Assembly (NCBI RefSeq): GCF_038051995.1
Contig: NZ_CP150290.1
Coordinates: 421,501 to 485,500, forward strand
Length of the DNA stretch: 64,000 nt
Direction of reading: 5' to 3'
Source of the DNA: Paenibacillus sp. FSL H8-0537
GTDB taxonomy: Bacteria > Bacillota > Bacilli > Paenibacillales > Paenibacillaceae
Of the stretch, positions 1 through 8,360 are shown piece after piece. Under the pieces are notes generated by a model. It had not been told where the DNA came from. It worked only from the letters and a program-made list of their open reading frames with translations, and searched no databases. Both the position numbers and the translations under genes were made by a program. The stretch's first letter is position 1, and the number at the start of each line of letters is the position of its first letter.

Positions 1-93
1 CTGCTCCTCTTATACGATTCTCTTGTCAGTGAATTATCTGATCACGCTAAATAATTTAAATTATGATCTCGACCTACGCTGACCTAAGCTGAT

Positions 94-996
94 TTAAGCT
101 TTAACGGTTTCTGGTCGTGTATACATATTCAGCTCCTGCAACTGAATCAGCACCTTGCCATAACGTCCACTCTGATGAATGACCACTTTCCCATCGGGAT
201 AAGTACGGTGCACATAATCGGTAACGATTTGGCGGGCAGACTCATTAGGAATTAATTTATGGGTTTTCAGCGCTTGCATGACTTCCTCTATTGCTTCTTC
301 GTAAGACGACTCGGTCGTTTTTGTTTCTTTCGTGATAATGGATTGGAATGAATAACCCTTCAAATAGAGCAGGTGCGTTAAGTAGGCCATATCCGAGCTT
401 TCTGCATGAACCTCCTGGCCTGTCAGCAAAGGAAGAACAGCTTGCAGCAGACTATGCTCTCTAGGCCCCGCACCTACACTAATGTAGCAATACTTGCGAG
501 CTGTGCTGAGTACCCGCTCCACGCTTGCCCAATCGACAATGACCGGACACATGGACACAAATACGAGATCGAAGGCGTCGCTCCAGCCCCTTGCGGCAAG
601 ATCCAGCTCCTCAAACACATCATGGACCAGCAGGACCTGCCCCTGATCAAACCTTGCTGTATTTTCCGCGAACAGCTCGCTTAGCGGAACGTTAGGCTCT
701 ACAGCCGTCACCCGTGCTCCCCGGTCGGCGAAAGGAACCGTGAACCCGCCCGAGGCAGCGCCGATATCGAGTACGGACAGCCCTTGGAAGTCAACACCTT
801 GCCCTTCTATCCAGCGAATAATGCGCTCGCTTCGGTGTCTTCCCCCTTCACTGAACACCTCTGCATTAAAGGTTTTTGCTTTATGGTCAAAGGACGTGCG
901 GCCAATGCCGGCCTTCTTCATTTTATTGCCCGTCGCGTTCGGGTCCTCCGTCCAAGCTTTCTCCCACACAGCTGCATTAAACAAATTCCTACTCAT
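94..996 (-). CDS. class I SAM-dependent methyltransferase
   Basis: This 300-residue protein is probably a cytoplasmic methyltransferase that uses S-adenosylmethionine; its substrate is unknown. The glycine-rich SAM-binding motif I is clear at about residues 74-82 (LDIGAASGGF), followed by the acidic end of strand beta-2 (TAVEPN), as in Rossmann-fold class I enzymes. The N-terminal 60 residues (NLFNAAVWEKAW, then EVFSEGGRHRSERIIRWIEG) precede the fold and resemble radical-SAM-associated or small-molecule methyltransferases rather than RNA or protein methylases. It is transcribed leftward toward the window edge and stands alone, divergent from the operon beginning at 1424. The fold is certain; the specific reaction is not. 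Confidence 0.8.
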   Translation of the reverse strand: MSRNLFNAAVWEKAWTEDPNATGNKMKKAGIGRTSFDHKAKTFNAEVFSEGGRHRSERIIRWIEGQGVDFQGLSVLDIGAASGGFTVPFADRGARVTAVEPNVPLSELFAENTARFDQGQVLLVHDVFEELDLAARGWSDAFDLVFVSMCPVIVDWASVERVLSTARKYCYISVGAGPREHSLLQAVLPLLTGQEVHAESSDMAYLTHLLYLKGYSFQSIITKETKTTESSYEEAIEEVMQALKTHKLIPNESARQIVTDYVHRTYPDGKVVIHQSGRYGKVLIQLQELNMYTRPETVKA

Positions 997-1106
997 ATCC
1001 CGTCATTCCTTTCCTGATTATAAAATGGTTTTTGTTTCGTAGACTTTAAAGACTCTGTATATCTACAATAACCTTTAATGGAGTGAAAAGCAATTGCTCT
1101 TTTTTG

Positions 1107-1151
1107 AAATAGAGAGAAAGGATAGGAGTTTCCCAGCCTTTCTCTCTATTT
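1107..1151. repeat. perfect 15-bp inverted repeat
   Basis: AAATAGAGAGAAAGG (1107-1121) and its exact reverse complement (1137-1151) flank a 15-nt loop. It lies in the divergent intergenic region upstream of both the methyltransferase and the 1424 operon, so it is not an obvious terminator of either gene. Its right arm runs directly into the 59-bp dispersed repeat at 1148. Confidence 0.6.
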
Positions 1152-1206
1152 CTCGGAATGAAACGCGCTGCGCCGCCAGAGGACGGCGACAGCCGTTTCA
1201 CCTTGG
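1148..1206 (+). repeat. 59-bp dispersed hairpin repeat, copy 1
   Basis: First of three near-identical intergenic copies (others at 21976-22034 and, inverted, at 56436-56494; a partial copy lies at 39184-39218). It begins ATTTCTCGGAATGAAACG and ends CCGTTTCACCTTG. TGAAACG (1159-1165) pairs with CGTTTCA (1194-1200), and an inner GCCG/CGGC stem follows. The rest of the 997-1423 gap shows no convincing gene. Confidence 0.8.
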
Positions 1207-1423
1207 GCTCGAGCACCGCACAGTGTTCCGAGACAAGCCCGAAAATAAAATGGAACCGGACAAATAACGTGGAAGTAATTAGAGTATAAATAGAATCTAA
1301 AGAGATATTAGCAACATTTAGGAGCTTGTTCGGTTATTCTCTGTTAAAATTAAATATACAGGCAAATGATGTTGTTGTTTTTACAAATGGAGACAAGTTA
1401 CCGCATTCGTGGAGGAATTATTT

Positions 1424-2170
1424 ATGGGGAATAATTCGAAATTGTTGAAGCTGCTCGGACTCATAGGCGGAGTTGTCGCTCTCAATATTGTTATTTTGTC
1501 ACCGGGGCTTGTCGGGGTGGTCATAGGGGGTGAAAGTGTTCTTGCAACCGCTTCAGGCGTAACCTTATTGGTCAGCAGCTTTCTGGTTCTGACTTATGGA
1601 AGCTATACGCTGCTGCTCAAGCCCGCTTCGGTGCCGCAGATTCGTTCGATTGCCACACGCGAGGATTTCATGGCGGCGCTTTCCTATTACAAAAACGTTA
1701 AAGTGCTACACAAGGATATTGCATTGGCCCTCGACCAACTGGAGCGAATAGCGAAGAAGAGAGCGATCTTATCCGATATTCTCGGCCAAAGATTTGAGCA
1801 GACGGAAATCAGCTACAAGAAGTTCGACTCCGTCATTGTTGAGGTCGAGAAGCTTTTTTACTTGAATATTAAAGGAATGCTGAATAAGCTTGGCGTGTTC
1901 GATGCTGCTGAGTTTGCCTCCTTGGAACGGCAGCGGAGCGCGAGGAAGTTCTCGAATAAGCTGATGCAGGAAAAAATAGAGCTTTACCAGCAATACCTGG
2001 ACTACGTGTCCGGTTATCTGGGGGCGAATGAAGAGATTTTGCTGAAGCTGGACCGCTTGGCTCTCGAAATTTCACTGCTGGGGAGTACAGATTATCGGAC
2101 GGTTGAGGAAATGCCCTGCATGAAGGAGCTCGATGTTTTAATTAAGCAAACCAAATTATATCAACAATGA
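1424..2170 (+). CDS. membrane protein of the VWA/TelA operon
   Basis: A 248-residue protein with two N-terminal hydrophobic segments (about residues 8-30 and 40-62) followed by a roughly 180-residue helical, charged cytoplasmic domain rich in coiled-coil-like heptads. No catalytic motif is visible. ATG 1424 was chosen over the upstream GTG at 1409 because GGAGG (1411-1415) sits eight bases before it. The gene ends four bases before the ribosome-binding site of the VWA gene, so the two are surely co-transcribed. In Bacillus a TelA homologue (yaaN) is paired with xpaC, which has a similar plan of two membrane helices plus a helical tail. This gene may be a distant equivalent, but that is inference. 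Confidence 0.7.
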   Translation: MGNNSKLLKLLGLIGGVVALNIVILSPGLVGVVIGGESVLATASGVTLLVSSFLVLTYGSYTLLLKPASVPQIRSIATREDFMAALSYYKNVKVLHKDIALALDQLERIAKKRAILSDILGQRFEQTEISYKKFDSVIVEVEKLFYLNIKGMLNKLGVFDAAEFASLERQRSARKFSNKLMQEKIELYQQYLDYVSGYLGANEEILLKLDRLALEISLLGSTDYRTVEEMPCMKELDVLIKQTKLYQQ

Positions 2171-2183
2171 GAAGGTGATGCAT

Positions 2184-3872
2184 ATGGCGAGTAAAGGAAA
2201 AGCTTTTGTTGTCTTGGCACTTATTGCGATTGTCGTTTTTGCTCTCGTTTATTTTGGGATTAGCTTGACCTCGAACATAGGTAAGACAGATACGCAGATT
2301 TCGTCGGAGGATGCGGGCAAGCAGCTAAATAAGCTGTATCAAGGCATTTCAGTTACGACTGCGGAGCCGGTTAAAGGAAAGATCGATCTTGATCCTGCCG
2401 ATGTCGGCGACTCCTTGCCGGATATTTCGAAGTTCCCCGTATCGGTTGAAAATACGACCGATCAATTCATTGAAATTTTTTCCTCTACCGAGAAATCGGG
2501 AACGGATATGGATGGCTGGCTGAACGAGGTAGCCACCGCTTTTAATCAAGCGAATATTAAAGTGAACGGGAAGACGGCTTCGGTCAAAATCCGCAATATT
2601 GCCTCAGGCACCGCAGCGGATTATATCCGTTCAGGCAAATATGTGCCCGATGCGTTCACGCCATCCAACGAGCTGTGGGGCGAGATGGTCGCAGCGAGTG
2701 GCGTTCAAACGAAGCTCGTATCCAAACGACTTGTGGGCAATGTAGCGGGAATCGTCTCCACTCAAGCGAAATATGATGAATTGATTGCCGAATATGGCTC
2801 CCTCAATGTGAAGACGCTCACCGATGCGATTGCAAGCAATCAGGTAGCGATGGGCTATACCGACCCTTTTGCCAGCTCAACGGGCCTCAACTTTTTAGTG
2901 ACGTCCCTCGCGACGTTTGACAGCCAAGAGATGCTGGGCGAGAAGGCGGTGCAGGGCTTTGAGAAATTCCAGGCCAATGTGCCATTCCTTGCCTCCACTA
3001 CGCTGCAAATGCGTGAGGCTGCCAAGACGGGGATGCTGGATGCTTTTGTACTGGAGTATCAAACCTATGTGAACGCGGCGGATTTCCAGAGCGGCTACGT
3101 GTTTACGCCGTTCGGCGTGAGGCATGACAGCCCGCTTTATGCGCTCGGCAAGCTGCCGAAGGATAAGCAGGAAATTATCCAGAAGTTCGCCGACTTTGTT
3201 ACGCAGGATAAATACCAGAAGGCTGCTGTGGAAAAAGGCTTTAATGGCCTTGAGGACTACAAGTCCGAGATGGAAGCTGTGAACGGAAAGACGCTTGCCG
3301 CCGCGCAGAAGCTTTGGAAGGAAAAGAAGGATGGCAGCAAGCCGATTGCCGCTGTTTTTGTAGCCGATATTTCGGGCAGCATGGGCGGGGAGCCGCTTAA
3401 TCGATTGAAGGAATCGCTGCTCAAGGGGCAGAAGTTTTTGGGCAGGAGCAACAGCATCGGATTCGTCTCGTACTCCAGCGACGTTGCGATTAACTTGCCA
3501 ATTGGGAAATATGACACTAACCAGCAATCGATGTTTGTGGGCGCGATTAACAGCTTGCAGGCAAGCGGAGGGACGGCCACCTTTGACGGCATCGTAGTCG
3601 CCCTGAAAATGCTGCAGGATGAGCTCGCCGTCAATCCGGATGTGAAGCCGATCATTTTTGTGCTAAGCGATGGGGAGACGAATGAAGGGCATTCGCTCAA
3701 GGATATTAAAGGTCTCATAGAAACGTACAAGGTGCCGATTTATACGATTGGCTACAATGCAAATATCAAGGCGCTGCAAAGCATTTCGAGCATTAACGAG
3801 GCGGCAAGCATCAACGCCGATACCGACGATGTCGTTTATAAAATTGGAAACCTGCTGAACGTTCAAATGTAA
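2184..3872 (+). CDS. membrane-anchored substrate-binding-like and VWA-domain protein
   Basis: This 562-residue protein has one N-terminal transmembrane helix (residues 8-28), which probably places the rest outside the membrane. Residues of about 80-345 resemble a periplasmic-type solute-binding domain (FIEIFSSTEKSG, then GMLDAFVLEYQTY). Residues of about 385-560 form a von Willebrand A domain with a full metal-ion-dependent adhesion site: DISGS, a threonine in GGTATFDG, and an aspartate in LSDGETNEG. VWA domains usually mediate metal-dependent protein contacts. ATG 2184 was chosen because GAAGGTG ends six bases before it; the ORF also opens at GTG 2175 and ATG 2178. It lies between the helical membrane protein and telA in one operon. 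The ligand is unknown. Confidence 0.8.
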   Translation: MASKGKAFVVLALIAIVVFALVYFGISLTSNIGKTDTQISSEDAGKQLNKLYQGISVTTAEPVKGKIDLDPADVGDSLPDISKFPVSVENTTDQFIEIFSSTEKSGTDMDGWLNEVATAFNQANIKVNGKTASVKIRNIASGTAADYIRSGKYVPDAFTPSNELWGEMVAASGVQTKLVSKRLVGNVAGIVSTQAKYDELIAEYGSLNVKTLTDAIASNQVAMGYTDPFASSTGLNFLVTSLATFDSQEMLGEKAVQGFEKFQANVPFLASTTLQMREAAKTGMLDAFVLEYQTYVNAADFQSGYVFTPFGVRHDSPLYALGKLPKDKQEIIQKFADFVTQDKYQKAAVEKGFNGLEDYKSEMEAVNGKTLAAAQKLWKEKKDGSKPIAAVFVADISGSMGGEPLNRLKESLLKGQKFLGRSNSIGFVSYSSDVAINLPIGKYDTNQQSMFVGAINSLQASGGTATFDGIVVALKMLQDELAVNPDVKPIIFVLSDGETNEGHSLKDIKGLIETYKVPIYTIGYNANIKALQSISSINEAASINADTDDVVYKIGNLLNVQM

Positions 3873-3911
3873 TTTTATATGGCGGTTATAGGCTGAAGAG
3901 GAGGGGTTGCA

Positions 3912-5051
3912 ATGTCATTTACGATGGAAGTGGTCAGTGAGGAGAAGCTGAAATCGGTCATTGAAGAGCAGGTGAAGCCTGAGCCTGAGGAGGTCACTCA
4001 GCTGCGGGAGCTGGCGACGAGCAATGTATCGTCGATTTTGGAGCTGGATCTGGATTCGCTCGAAAAGCGGAAAGCGATTTTGCAATCGATTGACCAGTTT
4101 GGCATTCAGTCGATGAGGTCTTCCTCGGAGAAAAATTCGCTGCTGCAGGTGGCGGTCGGCAATTTGTCTCAAACGGGCGATGAAGGCGGCCAAGTGGCGA
4201 AAGATTTGACGGAGCTGCACATCCAGCTCAAGGATTTGGACCCGAGCGTCGTCGATTTTGCCAAAAGCGGCGTACTAGGCATGTTTTTTAATCCGTTACG
4301 TCGTTATTTTGCCAAATACCAGAAGGCGGATACGGTCATTTCGGGCATCATTTTATCGCTGGACAAAGGCAGTACGATACTTAAAAATGACAACACCACG
4401 CTGGAACTGGAACAGCACGCGCTTCGCGAGCTGACGAAAAAGCTGCAAAAGGAAATTCAGCTCGGCATGCTGATGGATGAAGGCATTGAAGCCCAGATAG
4501 CAGCCGCCGAGGCGCGTCAGGAGTCGGAGGATAAAATCCGCTTCATAACGGAAGAGGTGCTGTTCCCGCTCCGCCAGCGCGTCATGGATTTGCAGCAAAT
4601 GCTCGTCGTGAACCAGCAGGGCATTATGGCGATTGAGGTTGTGATGCGCAACAACAAGGAGCTGATCCGCGGGGTGGACAGAGCGAGGAACGTCACCGTT
4701 TCGGCGCTGAAAATCTCCGTTACTGTAGCAAGTGCGCTCTACAATCAACGAATCGTCCTGCAAAAAATCGAGCTGCTGAATCAGACGACCGACAGCCTGA
4801 TCAGCGGCACCTCCAAAATGCTGAAAAATCAAGGCGCCGCGATTCAAAAGCAGTCGATGGAAGCAAACATCTCCGTCGATACGCTCAAGACGGCTTTCGC
4901 CGATGTGCTTTCGGCGATGGACTCCATCAGCACCTACAAGCAGGAGGCGCTGCCTAAAATGCGCCAAACGATCCAGCAGTTCAGAGAGCTGGCGGATACC
5001 GGCGAGGTGCAAATTCAGCGGCTGGAGAAGGGGCAGAAGCTGGGACTATAG
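3912..5051 (+). CDS. telA: TelA/KlaA-family toxic anion resistance protein
   Basis: A 379-residue soluble, almost wholly alpha-helical protein of the TelA family (Pfam PF05816). Family signatures seen include the DPSVVDFAKSGVLGMFFNP region near residue 112, the YQKADTVISGIILSLDKG block, and a long C-terminal helical bundle. The family was named for tellurite resistance; its biochemical activity is unsettled, and it often occurs with Ter-type stress proteins and VWA proteins. The ribosome-binding site GAGGAGGGG lies just before ATG 3912. It is the last gene of the three-gene operon, followed by a rho-independent terminator at 5064. The family is confident; the function here is inferred. Confidence 0.88.
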   Translation: MSFTMEVVSEEKLKSVIEEQVKPEPEEVTQLRELATSNVSSILELDLDSLEKRKAILQSIDQFGIQSMRSSSEKNSLLQVAVGNLSQTGDEGGQVAKDLTELHIQLKDLDPSVVDFAKSGVLGMFFNPLRRYFAKYQKADTVISGIILSLDKGSTILKNDNTTLELEQHALRELTKKLQKEIQLGMLMDEGIEAQIAAAEARQESEDKIRFITEEVLFPLRQRVMDLQQMLVVNQQGIMAIEVVMRNNKELIRGVDRARNVTVSALKISVTVASALYNQRIVLQKIELLNQTTDSLISGTSKMLKNQGAAIQKQSMEANISVDTLKTAFADVLSAMDSISTYKQEALPKMRQTIQQFRELADTGEVQIQRLEKGQKLGL

Positions 5052-5063
5052 TAGAGAATAAAT

Positions 5064-5101
5064 AGCAGGGGCAGCAAGCGTGAAGCGCCTCTGCTTTTTT
5101 G
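5064..5101 (+). terminator. rho-independent terminator after telA
   Basis: AGCAGGGGC (5064-5072) pairs with GCCTCTGCT (5087-5095), with one G-T wobble, and a run of Ts follows. It lies 12 bases after the telA stop and ends the three-gene operon. Confidence 0.8.
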
Positions 5102-5242
5102 TCGTTTGGAAGACGCTTCACAGCATTGACACTTCCTGAGAAGCTTTATAAAATGGAGCAGGCACTACAATACTGCCAGTATTCCATGCAGAACACTCGG
5201 CAAATCTGCTGGCCATTTTGACTGGAGGTTCACAGGATTAAA

Positions 5243-5719
5243 ATGAACTTGAAAATTATCGCAATTGGCGTCTACGTCATGCTTATTTATTGGCTTTCCT
5301 TACATTTTTCATTTCTGGACACTTTATTTTTCCCTACTTTGGGGGCTTTCAGCTTCCTGTTCGTCTCGCGCTCATTCCGTTATACGGAGCTCAGCAAAAT
5401 TACTTTAGGCGCGTTTATTTCGTCAATCGTCGGCACGCTGCTCTTCTCCATCTATCCAAGCGCGATTTCCTTGTTTGTCAATGTGTTGATCACGATTTGG
5501 ATGATTACGAAATTTAAGTGGAATGCTCCGCCAATTGTAGCGGTGTCGCTCATTCCGTTTTTCTCCCATTCAACGCATCTTTGGCTTATTCCGGTATCTG
5601 TATGTACGGCACTGCTGGGTTTGATGTTGATTTTATTCCTTGCCGAATGGGCAGAGAAACGGCTAAGCCCTTTATTTTCGCAGATTAAAAGAAATGGCGT
5701 TCCTGTAGAAACGGATTAA
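5243..5719 (+). CDS. HPP-like small integral membrane protein
   Basis: A 158-residue, very hydrophobic protein with about five membrane segments (residues 4-22, 26-44, 52-85, 92-112, 117-138) and a short charged cytoplasmic tail. The topology and the FKWNAPPIVAVSLIPFF segment recall HPP-family membrane proteins, whose named members have been linked to nitrite transport in cyanobacteria. The characteristic HPP tripeptide is not present, so the assignment is weak. It is a single gene between the telA terminator and the aldolase promoter. GGAGG at 5224-5228 is rather far from ATG 5243. Confidence 0.55.
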   Translation: MNLKIIAIGVYVMLIYWLSLHFSFLDTLFFPTLGAFSFLFVSRSFRYTELSKITLGAFISSIVGTLLFSIYPSAISLFVNVLITIWMITKFKWNAPPIVAVSLIPFFSHSTHLWLIPVSVCTALLGLMLILFLAEWAEKRLSPLFSQIKRNGVPVETD

Positions 5720-5755
5720 CGCATTTATAAATTCTTATCAATTGTTTGAAAAGTA

Positions 5756-5784
5756 TTCACTCGCAGCGCAGGTAGTTTTATAAT
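5756..5784 (+). promoter_or_regulatory. probable sigma-A promoter of fbaA
   Basis: TTCACT (5756-5761) and a perfect TATAAT (5779-5784) are separated by 17 bases. Transcription would begin near 5791, giving a leader of about 160 bases before fbaA. Confidence 0.6.
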
Positions 5785-5842
5785 AAAATATATGATAACA
5801 TGTAGTATTAGATGAAGAATGTGAACAAGGAAATGAAAATTC

Positions 5843-5875
5843 CGCTCATGCCTATAGATCTGTCGTTTATGAGCG
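5843..5875 (+). promoter_or_regulatory. hairpin in the fbaA leader
   Basis: CGCTCAT (5843-5849) pairs with ATGAGCG (5869-5875) across a 19-base loop, followed by TTATTTT. It lies inside the predicted fbaA leader. It could be a weak attenuator or an mRNA-stabilising structure; no known riboswitch class was recognised. Confidence 0.35.
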
Positions 5876-5954
5876 TTATTTTAAGCAGTAGATCAATGGG
5901 CATGATTGAAAGTTCTATTCATTAAATTGCAACTACACTGAAGGAGGATTTATC

Positions 5955-6812
5955 ATGGCATTGGTTTCGATGAAAGATATGTTGAACAAAGGTTTAAAAG
6001 AAGGTTACGCGGTTGGTCAATTCAACATCAACAACTTGGAGTGGACGCAAGCAATTTTGGGCGCAGCTCAAGAAGAGCAATCCCCAGTTATTTTGGGCGT
6101 ATCTGAAGGCGCAGCTCGTTACATGGGCGGTTTCACGGTTGTTACTGCAATCGTTAAATCCCTAATCGAAGAAATGAAAATCACAGTTCCAGTTGCGATT
6201 CACTTGGACCACGGTTCCAGCTTCGAAAAATGTAAAGAAGCAATCGATGCAGGCTTCACTTCCGTTATGATCGATGCTTCGCATTCCCCATTTGAAGAAA
6301 ACGTAAAAACAACGAAGCAAGTTGTTGCATATGCGCACGAGCGCGGCATTTCCGTTGAAGCTGAGCTGGGAACAGTTGGCGGACAAGAGGATGATGTTAT
6401 TGCTGATGGCGTTATCTACGCTGATCCACAAGAGTGTAAACAACTGGTTGAGCTTACAGGTATCGATTGCCTGGCTCCAGCACTTGGTTCCGTTCATGGT
6501 CCTTACAAAGGCGAACCAAACCTGGGCTTCAAAGAAATGGAAGAGATTTGCCAAACGATCAAGCTGCCATTGGTATTGCATGGTGGTACAGGTATCCCTA
6601 CGGATCAAATCAAAAAATCCATTTCCCTTGGAACAGCTAAAATCAACGTTAACACTGAAAACCAAATCGCCTTCACTAAAATTGCTCGCGAAATTCTGAC
6701 TGCGGATTCGGAAGTATTTGATCCACGTAAATTCTTGGCTCCAGGCCGCGATGCAATCAAAAAAACAGTTATGGGTAAAATGCGCGAGTTCGGATCTTCC
6801 AACAAAGCGTAA
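5955..6812 (+). CDS. fbaA: class II fructose-1,6-bisphosphate aldolase
   Basis: This 285-residue cytoplasmic enzyme cleaves fructose-1,6-bisphosphate into dihydroxyacetone phosphate and glyceraldehyde-3-phosphate in glycolysis and runs in reverse in gluconeogenesis. The zinc-dependent class II motifs are clear: HLDHGS near residue 82, the [12 protein letters not shown] glutamate region, GSVHGPYKG with a zinc histidine near 180, LHGGTG near 208 and KINVNTENQ. Length is typical of the Bacillus enzyme. AAGGAGG sits eight bases before ATG 5955. The codon choice is simple and strongly biased, as expected for a highly expressed glycolytic gene. It has its own promoter and a strong terminator, so it is monocistronic. 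Confidence 0.97.
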   Translation: MALVSMKDMLNKGLKEGYAVGQFNINNLEWTQAILGAAQEEQSPVILGVSEGAARYMGGFTVVTAIVKSLIEEMKITVPVAIHLDHGSSFEKCKEAIDAGFTSVMIDASHSPFEENVKTTKQVVAYAHERGISVEAELGTVGGQEDDVIADGVIYADPQECKQLVELTGIDCLAPALGSVHGPYKGEPNLGFKEMEEICQTIKLPLVLHGGTGIPTDQIKKSISLGTAKINVNTENQIAFTKIAREILTADSEVFDPRKFLAPGRDAIKKTVMGKMREFGSSNKA

Positions 6813-6828
6813 GCCTATATATAAATGA

Positions 6829-6876
6829 AAAAGGGCCGGTCCGGCTGCTGCGTGCAGTTGGACTAGCCCTTTTTTG
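6829..6876. terminator. bidirectional terminator between fbaA and melA
   Basis: AAAAGGGCCGGTCC pairs imperfectly with GGACTAGCCCTTTT across a G+C-rich loop, with As on the left and Ts on the right. It fits the convergent genes on both sides: fbaA ends at 6812 and the leftward gene ends at 6897. Confidence 0.8.
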
Positions 6877-6896
6877 CTTTATGCTGCGCTCTTCTA

Positions 6897-8195
6897 TTAA
6901 CGGTATGCTGGGAGCCAGCTGCCATGCGCTTCAATCAATTCGTCGCAAAGCGAGACAATGTCATCCATCGACAATTCCGCTGACGTATGCGGGTCCAGCA
7001 GAGCGGCGTGATAAATATGCTCGCGCTTCAATGTTTTGGCAGCTTCAATCGTGAGCAGCTGGGTATTGATATTTGTGCGGTTTAACGCAGCCAGCTGCGG
7101 CGGAAGGTCACCGACGTAGGTTGGCGTTATGCCAGAGCGGTCAACCAAGCAAGGCACCTCGACGCAGGCTTCCTTCGGCAAGTTTGTAATAAGGCCCGTA
7201 TTCATAACGTTCCCGGCGATTTTATAAGAATGGTTGGTCTCGATCGCTTCCATAATATGCGAGGCATATTCATGGCTGCGCGTATGCTCAATCTTCTTAT
7301 TGCCGAGCATCGAATCCCGTCTTTCCTCCCAGCCTTTAATTTGCTCAATACAGCGGCGCGGGTACTCATCTAGAGGAATATTGTAGCGTTCAATGAGCTC
7401 CGGATAGCTCTTTTTAATGAAGTATGGATGGTATTCAGCATTATGCTCGGAAGATTCGGTAACATAATAGCCGAACTTCAGCATGAGCTCGTAGCGCACC
7501 ATATCATGGTGCTTCTCCGCTTGCTTTTCCGCCGCGCGCCGTTTAATTTCCGGGTATAAATCTACACCGTCCTTTGTTGCTTCCAGCAGCCACGCCATAT
7601 GGTTAATGCCAGCGATCTTTGTTTTGACACCTGCCGTATCGATGCCCAGATGCTCGAATAGGTGCGGTACACAAATTTGTACGCTGTGACAGAGTCCTAC
7701 AGCCTGCAAGCCGCCTTGCGAAATGAGCACATTCGTCAGCACGGCCATTGGGTTGGTGTAGTTGAGGAACAGAGCGTCTGGACAAACCTCCTGAATATCT
7801 GCTGCAAAATCAAGGACGACCGGAATGGTACGGAGGTTGCGGAAAATGCCGCCGATGCCGACCGTATCGGCAATGGTTTGGCGCAAGCCGTATTTTTTCG
7901 GAATTTCGAAATCGGTTATCGTACAAGGATCGTAACCGCCAACCTGAATGGCATTGACGACATATTTAGCGCCGCGAAGCGCCTCCTTGCGGTCGGTATA
8001 TGCTTTAATGACGCAGCTGCTTCCGAGCGACTCCTTCATATTCAGCAGCAGCAGCTCAGATTCACGCAGCCTTCCGCCATCAATATCAAACAAAGCTAGC
8101 TCGAAGCCTTGCAGTGCTTCTGTAAGCATGACATCACCCAATACATTTTTCACAAAAACAGTGCTGCCCGCACCAAGGAACGTTATTTTCGCCAA
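6897..8195 (-). CDS. melA: glycoside hydrolase family 4 alpha-galactosidase
   Basis: A 432-residue family 4 glycosidase, which uses NAD+ and Mn2+ in an oxidation-elimination mechanism. The nucleotide-binding motif LGAGS is at residues 7-11. The metal-ligand cysteine and histidine lie in GLCHSVQ (about residue 174) and AGINHMAW (about residue 202). NYTNPMAV is also typical. The overall pattern matches MelA-type alpha-galactosidases/alpha-glucosidases better than 6-phospho-glycosidases, but family 4 specificity is hard to read from sequence alone. The start is TTG, preceded by GGAGGCG seven bases upstream. It is divergent from an AraC regulator that probably controls it. No transporter is adjacent. 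Confidence 0.9.
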   Translation of the reverse strand: MAKITFLGAGSTVFVKNVLGDVMLTEALQGFELALFDIDGGRLRESELLLLNMKESLGSSCVIKAYTDRKEALRGAKYVVNAIQVGGYDPCTITDFEIPKKYGLRQTIADTVGIGGIFRNLRTIPVVLDFAADIQEVCPDALFLNYTNPMAVLTNVLISQGGLQAVGLCHSVQICVPHLFEHLGIDTAGVKTKIAGINHMAWLLEATKDGVDLYPEIKRRAAEKQAEKHHDMVRYELMLKFGYYVTESSEHNAEYHPYFIKKSYPELIERYNIPLDEYPRRCIEQIKGWEERRDSMLGNKKIEHTRSHEYASHIMEAIETNHSYKIAGNVMNTGLITNLPKEACVEVPCLVDRSGITPTYVGDLPPQLAALNRTNINTQLLTIEAAKTLKREHIYHAALLDPHTSAELSMDDIVSLCDELIEAHGSWLPAYR

Positions 8196-8280
8196 TGAAT
8201 TCGCCTCCGTTTATGAATAGCCTCGACTCCTTAACTATAGTCCCGGAGAGAGCGTGCGAACATGGAGTAATTCCTGAAAA

Positions 8281-8346
8281 ACCTGTCATAATGCCTTTTC
8301 ATTGCATGGTTTCATCCGATCTATTATACTATTACCTGTCATAATG
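8281..8346. promoter_or_regulatory. paired 13-bp direct repeat in the melA/araC region
   Basis: ACCTGTCATAATG occurs exactly twice, at 8281-8293 and 8334-8346, 53 bp apart (close to five helical turns). It lies in the 165-bp space between the divergent melA-type gene and its AraC regulator. Paired direct repeats on one face of the helix are typical AraC-family operators, so these are probably its binding sites. Confidence 0.6.
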
Positions 8347-8360
8347 AGGGGGGATGCCCT

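Noticed and set aside
1107..1151. The perfect inverted repeat as a terminator
   Set aside because: Both neighbouring genes are transcribed away from it, so there is no transcript for it to end unless an unseen gene exists there.
5955..6812. Distinct codon use of the aldolase as a sign of horizontal transfer
   Set aside because: Strong codon bias is expected for a highly expressed core glycolytic gene.
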